Shown: positions 15,723 through 24,327 of the stretch, in pieces
How positions within the stretch are numbered: position 1 is the stretch's first letter
How the letters are laid out: each line of letters begins with the position of its first letter
Source: Candidatus Saganbacteria bacterium
Lineage (GTDB): Bacteria > Margulisbacteria > WOR-1 > O2-12-FULL-45-9 > XYB2-FULL-48-7
Length of the DNA stretch: 60,666 nucleotides
NCBI GenBank assembly: GCA_016939335.1
Contig: JAFGHC010000027.1
Location: 1 to 60,666 of the forward strand
Direction: 5' to 3'
The notes under the pieces: generated by a model
Database searches by the model: none
The model's input: the letters and a program-made list of their open reading frames with translations, nothing else
What the model was told of the DNA's origin: nothing
Program-made: the position numbers and the translations under genes

Positions 15723-17043
15723 TTACGATCTCGCGGTCCTGGGCGGCGGACCGGCCGGCTACGCGGCGGCGCTCCGGGGGGCTCAGCTCGGCGCCAGGGT
15801 CTGCCTGATCGAGCAAGAGAAAGTGGGCGGCACCTGCCTGAATCAGGGCTGTATCCCGACCAAAGCGCTGATCGCCTGCACCTCGCTCTATGAGAAAATA
15901 CAGAAAGCGGGAAGTTTCGGCATCACCGCCGGCGCGGCCGCCATCGACCTGGCCAAAGTCATCGAGCGAAAAGACGCTATCGTCTCAAAGATCGTCAAAG
16001 GCCTGCAAAAACTGATCGAGCAGAACAGGATCGAGATCATTCAGGGGGAAGGCAAGATCATCGCCCCGGATAGAATTGAAATAATAAAATCCGACGGTTA
16101 TAAGTTATCAGTTATTGGTCATAAGTTAATAATTGCCACCGGCTCCGCCCCCGCCTCCCTCCCCGGCCTGAACTTCGATCACGACCGCTTCCTCTGCAGC
16201 GACGACGCGCTGGCGCTTAAAGAAACGCCGCGCCAGATCACGATCGTCGGCGGCGGGGTGATCGGCATTCACTTTGCCTCGATCTATAGCGCCCTCGGCG
16301 CCGAAGTCACTATCTATGAAGCGCTGCCGGAGATCCTGCCCGGTATCGACGAAGAAGTCGTCGCACTGATTAAAAGGATCTTGAGCCGGAAGAAAGTCAA
16401 GATCCTCACTAACACTCTGTACGATCCGGCTAAAGCTGATTCCAAGGCCCTGATCTGCGTCGGCCGCACGCCGAAGATCATGGGGTTCGAAGCGCTCGGC
16501 CTAAAAATGGACCGGCGGAGTGTTCGGGTCAACGAAAAGATGGAGACGAGCGTCAAAGGCGTCTCTGCCGCCGGCGACGTCTGCAGCAAAGTGATGCTGG
16601 CCCATGTCGCCTACGAGCAGGGCGTGGCCGCCGCGGAAAACGCGCTGGGCGGCAGCCGGACGTTCAGTTATAACTGTGTGCCGCTCGGCATCTATACCAA
16701 CCCGGAGATCGGCGCGGTCGGGCTGACCGAAAAAGCGGCCCGCGAGCAAGGCTTGAACGTCAGCGTCGGCCGGTTCCCCTTCGGCGCGCTGGGGATCGCG
16801 CAGGCGCTGGGCGAGATCGAGGGCTTCATTAAGGTCGTGGCGGACGAGCAGAAGAAAATATTAGGCGTCCATATCATCGGACCGGAAGCGACCTCGCTGA
16901 TCGGGACGGCTTGCCTCGCGCTCAAGAATAATTTATCGGCCGAACAGCTGGCGGAAACTTTCCAGGCCCACCCCTCTTATCCCGAAGGCCTGCAGGAAGC
17001 GGCGCTGAACATCTTCCGCCGCAGTCTGCATATCCCGAACTGA
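15712..17043 (+). CDS. lpdA: Dihydrolipoyl dehydrogenase family flavoprotein
   Basis: A 443-residue pyridine nucleotide-disulphide oxidoreductase. The FAD-binding start is LAVLGGGPAGYAAA, and the redox disulphide is in GGTCLNQGCIPTK. The NAD-binding motif is VGGGVIGIHFASIYSALGAE, the second FAD motif VSAAGDVC, and the C-terminal His-Glu pair is in HPSYPE, as in dihydrolipoyl dehydrogenases. It could serve a 2-oxoacid dehydrogenase or the glycine cleavage system, but no E1/E2 or gcv genes are in the window. Residues around YKLSVIGHKLIIATG, ahead of the ATG motif, are encoded by a word repeat also found next to the tRNA-Gly gene. The start overlaps the radical SAM gene by 11 bases. Confidence 0.9.
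   Translation: MSDNYDLAVLGGGPAGYAAALRGAQLGARVCLIEQEKVGGTCLNQGCIPTKALIACTSLYEKIQKAGSFGITAGAAAIDLAKVIERKDAIVSKIVKGLQKLIEQNRIEIIQGEGKIIAPDRIEIIKSDGYKLSVIGHKLIIATGSAPASLPGLNFDHDRFLCSDDALALKETPRQITIVGGGVIGIHFASIYSALGAEVTIYEALPEILPGIDEEVVALIKRILSRKKVKILTNTLYDPAKADSKALICVGRTPKIMGFEALGLKMDRRSVRVNEKMETSVKGVSAAGDVCSKVMLAHVAYEQGVAAAENALGGSRTFSYNCVPLGIYTNPEIGAVGLTEKAAREQGLNVSVGRFPFGALGIAQALGEIEGFIKVVADEQKKILGVHIIGPEATSLIGTACLALKNNLSAEQLAETFQAHPSYPEGLQEAALNIFRRSLHIPN
16097..16132 (+). repeat. Word repeat inside lpdA
   Basis: GTTATAAGTTATCAGTTATT and the following GGTCATAAGTTAATA. The reverse complement of the same words is the intergenic spacer 20293-20343 (CTTATAACCAATAACTG). In lpdA they encode YKLSVIGHKLI. 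Confidence 0.75.
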
Positions 17044-17050
17044 AGCCAAC

Positions 17051-18682
17051 TTATTTCTGGATCAGGCTCCGGGCCGTCATGGCGGCCGGTTTTTCCAGCC
17101 CCAGCAGGTCAAGGACGGTCACGCCGATATCGGGGATGATCCCCGTCTCCCTCAACTTCACCTCGCGGCCCAGGACCCAGAACGGCACCGGGTTGAGCGA
17201 ATGCTGGGTGCTGGGGACCGGCGCGTCGTCTTTTTGGAGCAGCATCTCGTCGCAGTTGCCGTGGTCGGCGGTGATGATGAAAACTCCCCCCTTGGCCAGC
17301 CAGGCGGGAACGAGCTTTTCCAGGCAGGCGGAAACGTGGCCGACCGCCGCGATCGCCGCCTGGAGATTGCCGGTGTGGCCGACCATGTCGCCGTTCTGGA
17401 AGTTGTGAACGATAAGGGAATGATCTTTTTCGGCCATGGCTTTGAGCGCGTAGTCGGTTTCAAGGTAGGCGGTCATCTCGGGGACGAGATCGTAGCGTTT
17501 GCCTTCCTCCGTCCGTTGTTTCAGCTCGAGGTCCTGCGCCAGGTGGCGCTCCTCGCCCGGGAAAGGTTCGGCGCGCCGGCCGGAGAACCAGGCGGTGACG
17601 TGGGCGAATTTTTCCGGGCCGGCCAGGCGCAGCTGCTTCAATTTATGGCGCGCGACGATCTCGCCGACCGTTTCGGGAATCTCTTTCTCGGGGAAAGCGG
17701 TCAGACCATGGAGACCGGGATAATACTCGGTCATGGCCACGAAGACGCACGGCTTGATCCTCTCCTGCAAAGCGCTGATCTCGCGATAAACCTGCTCGCC
17801 GATCGGCGCCGTCCCCTGCTTGTAATTAAAATAGCGCTTTTCGCTCTCGCAGAACGCGGCGGTCAGCTGGACCGTCCGGTCCTGGCGGAAGTTCCAGTAG
17901 ACGACCGCGTCGCCCGGCCTGATCCCCTGGTAGCCGCCGATCACCGTCGGCCGGATAAATTCGTCGGTCTGCCCCCGGGCGTAAGAGGCGTTGACCGCCT
18001 CCCGGGCCGAGGCCGCCCCAAACTCCCCTTTGCCGCAGGCGACCGCCCGCAGAGCGATCAGTGTCTTGTCCCAGGCGGTGTCGCGGTCCATGGCCAGCTC
18101 CCGCCCCATGACGGTGCAGATCTTGGCGATCTGCCGCAGGCCGAGCGCGGTGATCTTGTCCTCAAGCATCTTGAGATAAACCTCGCCCGCGGCGGTCGGG
18201 CTGGTGTCGCGGCCATCGGTGAAAAGATGCAGGGCGACTTTTTTCAAGCCGCTCCGCTCGACCAGTTCCAGCAAAGCAAAAGTGTGCTTGAGGCTGCCGT
18301 GGACGGTGCCGCCGTGCCCCTGCAGTATCCCCATCAGGTGCAAGGTCGAATTGTTTTTGCGGCAAGTCTCGACCGCCGCCAGCAGCGCTTCGTTGGCGAA
18401 AAAACCGCCGTCCTTGATCGCCACGTTGATCCGCTCGATCGATTGGTAGACGACCCGGCCGGCCCCCATGTTCAGATGGTTGACCTCGGAGTTCCCCATC
18501 GTTCCCGCCGGCAGGCCGACCGCCAGGCCGGAGCACTCGAGCCGCGCGTAAGGGTGTTTTTCGAAAAGGGAATTAATGAAGGGGGAAAGGCCCGCCTGAC
18601 CGGCGTCGAAGATCGCGTTTTTCTGGTCGTTCTCCCCCACCGCGAAGCCGTCGAGGATACAGAGGTAGACGGGTGTTGTCAT
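17051..18682 (-). CDS. gpmI: 2,3-bisphosphoglycerate-independent phosphoglycerate mutase
   Basis: A 543-residue alkaline-phosphatase-superfamily enzyme that interconverts 3- and 2-phosphoglycerate through a phosphoserine, using two metal ions. The first metal Asp is in LCILDGFAVG. The catalytic Ser65 is in GTMGNSEVNHLNMG. The transferase domain has DGRDTSPTAA and VVYWNFRQDRT. The C-terminal metal site is FIITADHGNCDEM followed by STQHSLNPVPFW. It is slightly longer than the usual 510 residues. It is convergent with lpdA (7-base gap) and starts 6 bases after a minus-strand TATAAT. It pairs functionally with enolase in this window. Confidence 0.96.
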   Translation of the reverse strand: MTTPVYLCILDGFAVGENDQKNAIFDAGQAGLSPFINSLFEKHPYARLECSGLAVGLPAGTMGNSEVNHLNMGAGRVVYQSIERINVAIKDGGFFANEALLAAVETCRKNNSTLHLMGILQGHGGTVHGSLKHTFALLELVERSGLKKVALHLFTDGRDTSPTAAGEVYLKMLEDKITALGLRQIAKICTVMGRELAMDRDTAWDKTLIALRAVACGKGEFGAASAREAVNASYARGQTDEFIRPTVIGGYQGIRPGDAVVYWNFRQDRTVQLTAAFCESEKRYFNYKQGTAPIGEQVYREISALQERIKPCVFVAMTEYYPGLHGLTAFPEKEIPETVGEIVARHKLKQLRLAGPEKFAHVTAWFSGRRAEPFPGEERHLAQDLELKQRTEEGKRYDLVPEMTAYLETDYALKAMAEKDHSLIVHNFQNGDMVGHTGNLQAAIAAVGHVSACLEKLVPAWLAKGGVFIITADHGNCDEMLLQKDDAPVPSTQHSLNPVPFWVLGREVKLRETGIIPDIGVTVLDLLGLEKPAAMTARSLIQK

Positions 18683-18688
18683 AAAGGT

Positions 18689-18694
18689 ATTATA
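18689..18694 (-). promoter_or_regulatory. -10 box, leaderless start of gpmI
   Basis: TATAAT on the minus strand, 6 bases before the ATG at 18682. No Shine-Dalgarno sequence is present. Confidence 0.6.
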
Positions 18695-18725
18695 CTACAG
18701 CTGTAAAGCGGGTGGGAAACAGAAT

Positions 18726-18773
18726 CCCCACACTGAAGTGTGGGGAATTATACCCCGGACTTTAGTCTGGGGT
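18726..18773. repeat. Pair of REP-like hairpins
   Basis: Two adjacent palindromes: CCCCACACTGAAGTGTGGGG (18726-18745) and a second at 18752-18773 with arms CCCCGGACT and AGTCTGGGG around TT. They lie between gpmI and the Com-like gene. Relatives occur at 25074 and 60619. Each has a C-rich arm, an AT centre and, in most cases, a following AATT. Confidence 0.75.
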
Positions 18774-18789
18774 GCCAAACATCCTGGGT

Positions 18790-18993
18790 TCAGTTCTCCA
18801 GCAGGTCGTACTTGACCCAGCCGCGTTCGATGATCTTCTTGGTCACGTTGTTCTCGGGCACTTCGTAGATAATGACCGTCTCTTCGGTGTAGAGGTTCAT
18901 CGTTTTGCACTTGGGACATTTGATCTCGACACGGCTTCCGTCCGCGACCTTGGCCAGCAGCCGGTGGCAAAATTTACATCTGAATTCTTTCAT
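18790..18993 (-). CDS. Com-like zinc-ribbon protein
   Basis: A 67-residue protein with one zinc ribbon: CKFC at about residues 6-9 and CPKC at about 26-29, in the context FRCKFCHRLLAKV and VEIKCPKCKTMN. This matches the Com family, named for the Mu phage translational activator of mom; bacterial homologues are usually annotated as DNA- or RNA-binding regulators of unknown target. The C-terminal half (VIIYEVPENNVTKKIIERGW) extends beyond phage Com. AGGAAGTGA lies at a good distance before the ATG. It sits downstream of the orphan gene at 19010 on the same strand, with 16 bases between them, so it may be in the sigma-28-type transcript. Confidence 0.75.
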   Translation of the reverse strand: MKEFRCKFCHRLLAKVADGSRVEIKCPKCKTMNLYTEETVIIYEVPENNVTKKIIERGWVKYDLLEN

Positions 18994-19009
18994 GGTTATT
19001 TATCACTTC

Positions 19010-19588
19010 CTATTTAGGTTGCCCCAACTGCCTTTCCAGAAAATCCAATGACCAGACATAATCCTTATAATCAACTTCGGCTAACTTACTCAAAAATCTC
19101 AAAGCTAGCTCTCTATCAATTTTCTTAAATTCAAAACTATGAACGATCACGCTCATAAGCTTTTTTCCCAAGGTCTCTTTTTCAACCAGCCTGGCATATG
19201 CTTCAAGCTGTTTGGCATCAAGTACCCCCACATCGGGGAAAGCCACGGCTTGCTCGACCGTCATCCGCCCAATTTTTTCGGGAGTTATCCGTTTCACTTC
19301 TTCGGCGGTCAGCGTCTTTATTACTTCAGGGGTAAGCGCTTCTACCGGAAGATTCTCGATCTGCGCGTTTTTTTGCAGTTTTTTCACGTCAGCCAGCGAT
19401 ATCCCGCCAGCGGCAAAGCGGAAGACCGGGCCGACGCCCGGCAGCTTACCCAGGGTTCCTCTAAGCGGGCCTTCCGCCCCAAACACGGCCCGGGCCGCGC
19501 GGGGATACCCTCTGCGCGCCAAACCAAGCGCCGCTCTTTCCAGGCCCGCCTGCAACCGGAAGCCGACCCGCTCCATTCTTATCGCCAT
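19010..19588 (-). CDS. Orphan protein, sigma-28 regulon candidate
   Basis: A 192-residue protein of no family I recognise. The N-terminal 60 residues are basic and amphipathic (FRLQAGLERAALGLARRG, then GKLPGVGPVFRFAAGG) with no Sec signal. Residues about 78-112 contain a short internal repeat of the type L/I-T-P/A-E-x-I/V-x-x-L/M/I-T (LTPEVIKTLTAEEVKRITPE, then KIGRMTVEQAV). The C-terminal third is helical (HSFEFKKIDRELALRFLSKL). The start follows TAGGAGG. Upstream at 19629-19656 is a perfect TGAAATTT-N12-GCCGATAA. It is followed by the Com-like gene in the same direction. Function is unknown; the T-P-E/T-x-E repeat might be a binding module. Confidence 0.7.
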   Translation of the reverse strand: MAIRMERVGFRLQAGLERAALGLARRGYPRAARAVFGAEGPLRGTLGKLPGVGPVFRFAAGGISLADVKKLQKNAQIENLPVEALTPEVIKTLTAEEVKRITPEKIGRMTVEQAVAFPDVGVLDAKQLEAYARLVEKETLGKKLMSVIVHSFEFKKIDRELALRFLSKLAEVDYKDYVWSLDFLERQLGQPK

Positions 19589-19628
19589 TTTATCTGCCTC
19601 CTAAGTTCATCTTCGCCCCGTCATTTGT

Positions 19629-19656
19629 TTATCGGCCCCCCGTTTGAAAAATTTCA
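19629..19656 (-). promoter_or_regulatory. Sigma-28-type promoter P1
   Basis: On the minus strand: TGAAATTT (19656-19649), 12 bases, then GCCGATAA (19636-19629). The -10 is identical to the FliA consensus GCCGATAA. It points at the orphan gene starting at 19588. Confidence 0.75.
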
Positions 19657-19772
19657 CTTAATTTGTTAATATAACTAACAACACGTCCGCTAGAAACCTT
19701 TAAGTGACCGGCGGACTACGACACGGTCCGACTGCGCCGGACCTACAACTAACAACTTCCGGAGGCGTTAGC

Positions 19773-20132
19773 GTGTCCTTCAGATTCCTAGATTTCCCGG
19801 TCTACAAAGAAATCAAAAAATACATTGGAGATGTTTACTCGCTCTCCTCAAATTTCCCCAAAGACGAACAATTTGGCTTAACCAATCAATTGCGCCGGGC
19901 CGCGACCTCGATCGCCCTGAATTTGGCCGAAGGATCGGACCGGGGTTCGGACCAAGACTTTAAACGCTTCATCCAAATGGCCATTGGGTCGGTGAACGAA
20001 ACGGTCGCAGTTTTAGATATTGCTCTTGAAATGGGCTTCATTAGCCAAGAAAATTACGCTATAATAATAAAGAAAGCTGAAAGCATTGTTAAGCAATTAT
20101 CCGGTTTTCGGCAATCTTTAAAAGGCCGTTAG
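19773..20132 (+). CDS. Four-helix-bundle protein (23S rRNA IVP family)
   Basis: A 119-residue protein of the four-helix-bundle family originally found in intervening sequences of 23S rRNA. Family marks are the N-terminal FPVYKEIKKYI, the central LTNQLRRAATSIALNLAEGS, then FIQMAIGSVNETVAVLDIAL and the C-terminal IVKQLSGFRQSLK. I take the GTG at 19773, 7 bases after GGAGG, giving the normal length. The gene is bracketed by word-repeat DNA (ACAACTAACAAC before it; GTTAGTTGTTAGTTGTAG after its stop). It does not lie in an rRNA gene here. A second, different copy is at 29361. The function of stand-alone copies is not established. Confidence 0.85.
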   Translation: MSFRFLDFPVYKEIKKYIGDVYSLSSNFPKDEQFGLTNQLRRAATSIALNLAEGSDRGSDQDFKRFIQMAIGSVNETVAVLDIALEMGFISQENYAIIIKKAESIVKQLSGFRQSLKGR

Positions 20133-20215
20133 TTGTTAGTTGTAGCGAGGCCGCCGCAGGCGGACGAGCGTGTCGTAAGTTGTCAGTCGTAGTTCGCCGC
20201 AGGCGAACGTGTTGA
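20133..20215. repeat. Word repeats and triloop hairpins
   Basis: GTTAGTTGTTAGTTGTAG follows the four-helix-bundle gene, then two hairpins with a GCA loop. One has GCCGCCGCAGGCGGAC. The other is GTTCGCCGCAGGCGAAC at 20192-20208. The ACAACTAACAAC words before the gene (19750-19758) are the complement of the first element. Confidence 0.6.
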
Positions 20216-20218
20216 TAC

Positions 20219-20291
20219 GCGGGAGTAGCTCAGTTGGTAGAGCATCACCTTGCCAAGGTGAGGGTCGCCGGTTCGAGCCCGGTCTCCCGCT
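20219..20291 (+). tRNA. tRNA-Gly (GCC)
   Basis: A full cloverleaf. The acceptor stem pairs GCGGGAG with CTCCCGC, the D arm is GCTCAGTTGGTAGAGC, and the anticodon stem TCACC/GGTGA encloses the loop TTGCCAA (anticodon GCC). A 5-base variable loop (GGGTC-like) and the T arm CCGGTTCGAGCCCGG follow. CCA is not encoded. The eno gene begins 66 bases downstream. Confidence 0.95.
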
Positions 20292-20292
20292 T

Positions 20293-20343
20293 TTAACTTG
20301 TAACTTACGAACTTATAACCAATAACTGAAAGAATAACTGAAA
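20293..20343. repeat. Word repeat between tRNA-Gly and eno
   Basis: Words such as AACTTGTAACTTACGAACTT and CAATAACTGAAAGAATAACTG. The reverse complement is found in frame within lpdA at 16097-16132. It carries the AAAGGGG that serves eno as ribosome site at its end. Confidence 0.7.
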
Positions 20344-20357
20344 GGGGAAATTTTATT

Positions 20358-21692
20358 ATGGTCAGGTTAGGAGAAGAGTATTTTTTTGTCGGTGAACGGG
20401 CAAAAACAGGAGCACGGATCGAGGCGGTGCACGCCCGCCAGGTCCTCGATTCGCGGGGCAACCCGACCGTTGAGGTTGACGTGGCCCTGAAAGACGGCAC
20501 GCTCGGACGGGCGGCGGTCCCCTCGGGCGCTTCGACCGGCGAGCACGAAGCGCTGGAACTGCGGGACAAGGACGACAAGCGCTACGGCGGAAAGGGAGTC
20601 TATACCGCGGTCAAGAACGTCAATGAAATAATCGCGCCCAAGGTCGTCGGGCTCCCCTCGCACCAGCAGTTGAAGATCGACAACCTGATGCTGGAACTTG
20701 ACGGGACCGAGTTCAAGAGCAAGCTGGGCGCCAACGCGCTGCTCGGCGTCTCTCTCGCGGTCGCCCGGGCGGCTTCAATTTCCTACGGAGTGCCATTATT
20801 TAAGTACATCGGCGGCGATCAGGCCGTCACCCTCCCCGTACCCAACATGAACGTGATGAACGGCGGCGCCCACGCCGGCTGGAACTACGAGCTCCAGGAA
20901 TTCATGATCTCGCCGGCCGGGGCCCAGTCCTACTCCGACGCCTTGCGGATCGGCGCCGAGGTCTATCAGGCCCTGAAAAAGGTACTGAAAGATAAAGGGC
21001 ACCCCACCACCGTCGGCGACGAAGGCGGGTTTGCCCCCAAGCTGACGAAAAACGAGGAAGCGATCCAGGTCATCATCGAAGCGATCGAGCAGGCCGGCTA
21101 TACGCCGGGCCAAGATGTTTATCTCTCGCTTGATCCCGCCTCAAGCGGATTTTACAAAGACGGCAAATACAGCCTGAAGAGCGAAGGCAAAGAGTTTTCG
21201 GCCGGAGAAATGGTCGACATGTATGAGCAATGGGTCGGGAAATACCCAATAATTTCCATCGAGGACGGCCTGGCGGAAGACGACTGGGACGGCTGGAAGA
21301 TCATGACCGAAAGATTGGGGCAAAAGATCCAGCTGGTCGGCGACGATATTTTTGTCACCAACCCGGACTTCCTGAAGAAAGGGATCAAGCAAAAGTGCGG
21401 CAACTCGATCCTGATCAAGCTTAACCAGATCGGGACGCTGTCGGAAACACTCTACACAATGGAAGTCGCCAAAGCGGCCGGCTATACATATATGACCTCG
21501 CACCGGAGCGGCGAGACGGAAGATGCGACGATCGCCGACCTGGCGGTGGCCAGTAACTCCGGCCAGATCAAGACCGGCGCGCCGGCACGGTCGGAGCGGG
21601 TCTGTAAATATAATCAGTTGCTGCGGATCGAAGAAATACTCGGGGCTAAAGCGAAGTATATCGGACTGGCGGGGTTCAACCCGAAAGTCTGA
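20358..21692 (+). CDS. eno: Enolase
   Basis: A 444-residue phosphopyruvate hydratase. All family signatures are present: [17 protein letters not shown], the mobile loop [14 protein letters not shown], the catalytic GDEGGFAP, metal ligands in [21 protein letters not shown] and [10 protein letters not shown], and the catalytic Lys region [13 protein letters not shown] with [17 protein letters not shown]. The start at 20358 follows AAAGGGG but gives about 18 residues more than usual before [14 protein letters not shown] ([20 protein letters not shown]). No other in-frame start nearer the conserved block has a ribosome site. The extension abuts a word repeat. The gene is convergent with the 21676 orphan and overlaps it by 17 bases. 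Confidence 0.97.
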   Translation: MVRLGEEYFFVGERAKTGARIEAVHARQVLDSRGNPTVEVDVALKDGTLGRAAVPSGASTGEHEALELRDKDDKRYGGKGVYTAVKNVNEIIAPKVVGLPSHQQLKIDNLMLELDGTEFKSKLGANALLGVSLAVARAASISYGVPLFKYIGGDQAVTLPVPNMNVMNGGAHAGWNYELQEFMISPAGAQSYSDALRIGAEVYQALKKVLKDKGHPTTVGDEGGFAPKLTKNEEAIQVIIEAIEQAGYTPGQDVYLSLDPASSGFYKDGKYSLKSEGKEFSAGEMVDMYEQWVGKYPIISIEDGLAEDDWDGWKIMTERLGQKIQLVGDDIFVTNPDFLKKGIKQKCGNSILIKLNQIGTLSETLYTMEVAKAAGYTYMTSHRSGETEDATIADLAVASNSGQIKTGAPARSERVCKYNQLLRIEEILGAKAKYIGLAGFNPKV

Positions 21693-22740
21693 CAAGCAAC
21701 CGCAACCTGACCCCGTTCGGGCTGTCCACTTCGAGGCCGGAGTTCGTGGGCGCCAATATTTGCGGCCGGACTTTCCCTTGAAGCGCGCTCCCCTCTCTGG
21801 GCGCCTTCAGCGCCTCTTTTCGCGCTTCCACTTCGCCCTCGAGCCGTGCCAATCGCATTTCGACGACCATCAGTCTTTTGTCCATTCGCCAGGCGGCGCT
21901 TCCTTCCGGCAATTTCCCCTTCTTTCCGGCCAAGCGCTGAAGTTGTTTCCGGGCGGCCCCGATCTCTTTGCCGATCTTGGCCAGATACTTCATGTATTTC
22001 CCCAGATCGCCTTTAACATATCTTCCGCACTTCAGTCTTAAATCGACGTCCTGGATCTCACGCCAAATCACCACATTACTTGAGCGCAGCTGCGCCAGCA
22101 ATGAACGGCTTGTCAGTACTTTTTGGCCGGTCCAGTGGACCATTAGTCCAGTGCTCCCTTCTCTCAGCTTCAAAATACCGCCAGAATGGCGTTCAACCGC
22201 AATAGTTCGGACAATTTCTCCCGGTGATAAGCCAACCAGGGAACGGTCCTGTTCGGCCAGGTCATGCGCCATCCTATTGATTATTCTTATCTGCTCTATG
22301 TCTTTTGCCAGCCCCTTTGCCTTTTGCCCCAGCAACTCTAAACCAAGCTGCAAATCATAACCGCCATTATCTTTAAGCATCTCTCCCGGGGGAATTTCCC
22401 CTTGCCGGATGCCCGATAAAAGCTCGTCTATTTTGGCGCTCATATCATCGACACGTTTGGCAAAAAAATAAAGCTGCCTGCCTGTGAATTTCTCCTGCCC
22501 AAGACGTCCTTCTATCATCACCAGGCTTGTATACATATATGTCAGCAAGACCTGCCCCAGTTGTAAAAAAGTCGGCTGCGCATGCCAGTTGATCGCGCCC
22601 GGCCGGATAATCGGTCCTGTTTGCAGGCGGGGATTTTCCTGGATAATTATCCCCGGCTGTATCCTGGCCCCTGTTCGTATAACTTTGGCTAACGACATGG
22701 ATTTATTATTGATTCCCGGCCCAACTTGTCCGACTGCCAT
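21676..22740 (-). CDS. Orphan protein, sigma-28 regulon candidate
   Basis: A 354-residue protein without a recognised family. It has no Sec signal: the N terminus is [19 protein letters not shown], followed by an Ile/Pro/Gly/Arg-rich segment. Residues about 60-180 are helical with heptad-like patterns ([20 protein letters not shown], then [18 protein letters not shown]). A middle part, [20 protein letters not shown], looks like beta strands. Further coiled-coil-like helices follow ([20 protein letters not shown]). The 3' end overlaps the eno 3' end by 17 bases. The promoter at 22763-22790 is TGAAATTT-N12-GCAGATAA. Its function is unknown; the layout (disordered start, long helices) is what one sees in many secreted effectors, which is only an analogy. 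Confidence 0.65.
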   Translation of the reverse strand: MAVGQVGPGINNKSMSLAKVIRTGARIQPGIIIQENPRLQTGPIIRPGAINWHAQPTFLQLGQVLLTYMYTSLVMIEGRLGQEKFTGRQLYFFAKRVDDMSAKIDELLSGIRQGEIPPGEMLKDNGGYDLQLGLELLGQKAKGLAKDIEQIRIINRMAHDLAEQDRSLVGLSPGEIVRTIAVERHSGGILKLREGSTGLMVHWTGQKVLTSRSLLAQLRSSNVVIWREIQDVDLRLKCGRYVKGDLGKYMKYLAKIGKEIGAARKQLQRLAGKKGKLPEGSAAWRMDKRLMVVEMRLARLEGEVEARKEALKAPREGSALQGKVRPQILAPTNSGLEVDSPNGVRLRLLVRLSG

Positions 22741-22762
22741 TTAAAAAGTTGCCTCAAAATAA

Positions 22763-22790
22763 TTATCTGCCTGGAGAACATTAAATTTCA
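22763..22790 (-). promoter_or_regulatory. Sigma-28-type promoter P2
   Basis: Minus strand: TGAAATTT (22790-22783), 12 bases, then GCAGATAA (22770-22763). It drives the 21676-22740 gene; a GAGG lies between promoter and ATG. Confidence 0.65.
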
Positions 22791-22902
22791 CCCAATCCCA
22801 ACTTTTTTCAGATCTTGGGCGTGGAAGCCAAAAGCTGCCGGGCAGAGGGACACCCCGGTTCACCTTTTATCGGTTTAGCTCCAACTATCTGGAAGTTCAC
22901 GG

Positions 22903-23571
22903 CTAACAGAGATGAACAGGGACCGGCGTCCCGGTCGCCGACAAATGCGCGGCGCGATATTGTTCGGCAAAGAGGTCCTTGATCTCGTGCCGGCCGGGAT
23001 TTGCCGGGTCAAGCCGCAGTTCGGGTTCGGCTTTCAGATAGCCAAGGAAATAAGCCAGGTTGGAGACCAGCTGGCGCGGCCCCAGGGGCCCCTCCCGCTC
23101 GTTATAACAGTTCAGATAGATCATTTGCCTCGGCTCATCCATGTGCCGCCATTTCAAAACCGAATGATCGATCAGGGAAAAAGCGAACGGGTGGTTCTCG
23201 GCCCAATCCGCTCCTTCCAGTACACCGTCAACCACAAAACCTCTGACCACCGAACCGTTCTGCCGGTTGTATAGATGCGAGCAAAAGACCAGCGCCCGGC
23301 AAAATCCAGCCAAATCGGCTGACAGTCCTGCCCGATCGATCAATTCCTGCATCTCGACCGGGACCAGCGAAATATCGGTCCTAACAAGAACGCTCTTCTC
23401 TTTCGCCCTAAAACCGGCGCACAGTTCCTGAACGACCTGGAACGAAGGGGCGGAAGTTTCGGTGCCATGTTCAAAACCGAGCAGCGCCCGTTCCACGTGC
23501 GCCTGCCGGCCCAGCCGATAGCGGCCGACGCAGCTGGTCATTAAGCCTAAAGAAAGCGCCCTGAATGCCAT
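22903..23571 (-). CDS. Orphan protein, sigma-28 regulon candidate
   Basis: A 222-residue protein of unknown family with several cysteines and no signal peptide or membrane helix. Visible pieces: ALSLGLMTSCVGRYRLGRQ at the start; a helical ELCAGFRAKEKSVLVRTDI; AGFCRALVFCSHLYNRQNGS; a strand-rich RGFVVDGVLEGADWAENHPF; and MIYLNCYNEREGPLGPRQLV. It looks like a globular cytoplasmic fold. It lies directly downstream of the dpp operon on the same strand but has its own promoter 15 bases from its start (TGAAATTC-N12-GGCGATAG). No Shine-Dalgarno sequence is visible in the very short leader. Confidence 0.65.
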   Translation of the reverse strand: MAFRALSLGLMTSCVGRYRLGRQAHVERALLGFEHGTETSAPSFQVVQELCAGFRAKEKSVLVRTDISLVPVEMQELIDRAGLSADLAGFCRALVFCSHLYNRQNGSVVRGFVVDGVLEGADWAENHPFAFSLIDHSVLKWRHMDEPRQMIYLNCYNEREGPLGPRQLVSNLAYFLGYLKAEPELRLDPANPGRHEIKDLFAEQYRAAHLSATGTPVPVHLC

Positions 23572-23585
23572 GTTAATTCGGGTAT

Positions 23586-23613
23586 CTATCGCCAGAGCCA
23601 GCGGGGAATTTCA
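23586..23613 (-). promoter_or_regulatory. Sigma-28-type promoter P3
   Basis: Minus strand: TGAAATTC (23613-23606), 12 bases, then GGCGATAG (23593-23586). It lies in the 51-base gap between dppF and the 22903 orphan. Confidence 0.65.
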
Positions 23614-23622
23614 GTTCTGGGA

Positions 23623-24327
23623 TTAGATCCGCAGGGTCGAGGCAAGGAGTTTCTGGGTGTAGGGGTGGCGCGGGGTAGCCAGAACCTCGGCCGGGGGGCC
23701 GAGCTCGACAATCTCCCCTTCCTTCATGACCGCGATCCGGTCGCTCAAATAGCCGATGACTGACAGGTCGTGGGCGATAAAAAGATAGGTCAGCCCGATC
23801 GTCCGCTTCAGCTCTTTTAGCAACATCAATATTTCCGCCTGGACCGAAACGTCAAGCGACGAGACCGGCTCGTCGAGCACGAGGAATTGCGGTCGCGAAG
23901 CGAGGGCGCGGGCGATGCCGACCCGCTGGCGCTCGCCGCCGGAAAGCTCGTGCGGGTAACGCCCGGCGTATCCCTTCGGCAGCCTGACCATTTCCAGCAA
24001 CTCATCGACTTTACTGCCGGTTTTATGAATTTTAATCGGCTCCGCGATCGCTTCACCGACGCGTATTCTCGGGTTAAGCGAGGTCTGCGGGTCCTGGAAA
24101 ACGATCTGGCAATCGCGGCGGAGGTTGTCCAGGCCGTGATAAATGACCGAACCCGAAGTCGGCGCGATCAGCCGCAGGACCAGCCGGGCGAGCGTCGATT
24201 TTCCCGAGCCCGATTCGCCGACCAGGCCGAGCGTTTCGCCCTTAAAGATCCGCAGATCGATCCCGTTGACAGCGGTTAGCGGGCCGAATCTCTTAACGAG
24301 TTTGTTTATTCCGATCAGTTCATTCAC
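23623..24327 (-). CDS. dppF: Oligopeptide/dipeptide ABC transporter ATPase (second)
   Basis: A 234-residue ATPase that powers the Dpp/Opp-type peptide importer. Walker A is GESGSGKST, the Q loop [12 protein letters not shown], the signature SGGERQR, Walker [14 protein letters not shown] and the switch His in FIAHDL. It is short: typical DppF/OppF proteins are about 320 residues with a C-terminal peptide-transporter extension containing an iron-sulphur or regulatory tail, which is absent here. It still ends in the family-like [10 protein letters not shown]. The ATG overlaps the dppD stop. It is the last gene of the operon dppB-dppC-dppD-dppF. Confidence 0.9.
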   Translation of the reverse strand: MNELIGINKLVKRFGPLTAVNGIDLRIFKGETLGLVGESGSGKSTLARLVLRLIAPTSGSVIYHGLDNLRRDCQIVFQDPQTSLNPRIRVGEAIAEPIKIHKTGSKVDELLEMVRLPKGYAGRYPHELSGGERQRVGIARALASRPQFLVLDEPVSSLDVSVQAEILMLLKELKRTIGLTYLFIAHDLSVIGYLSDRIAVMKEGEIVELGPPAEVLATPRHPYTQKLLASTLRI

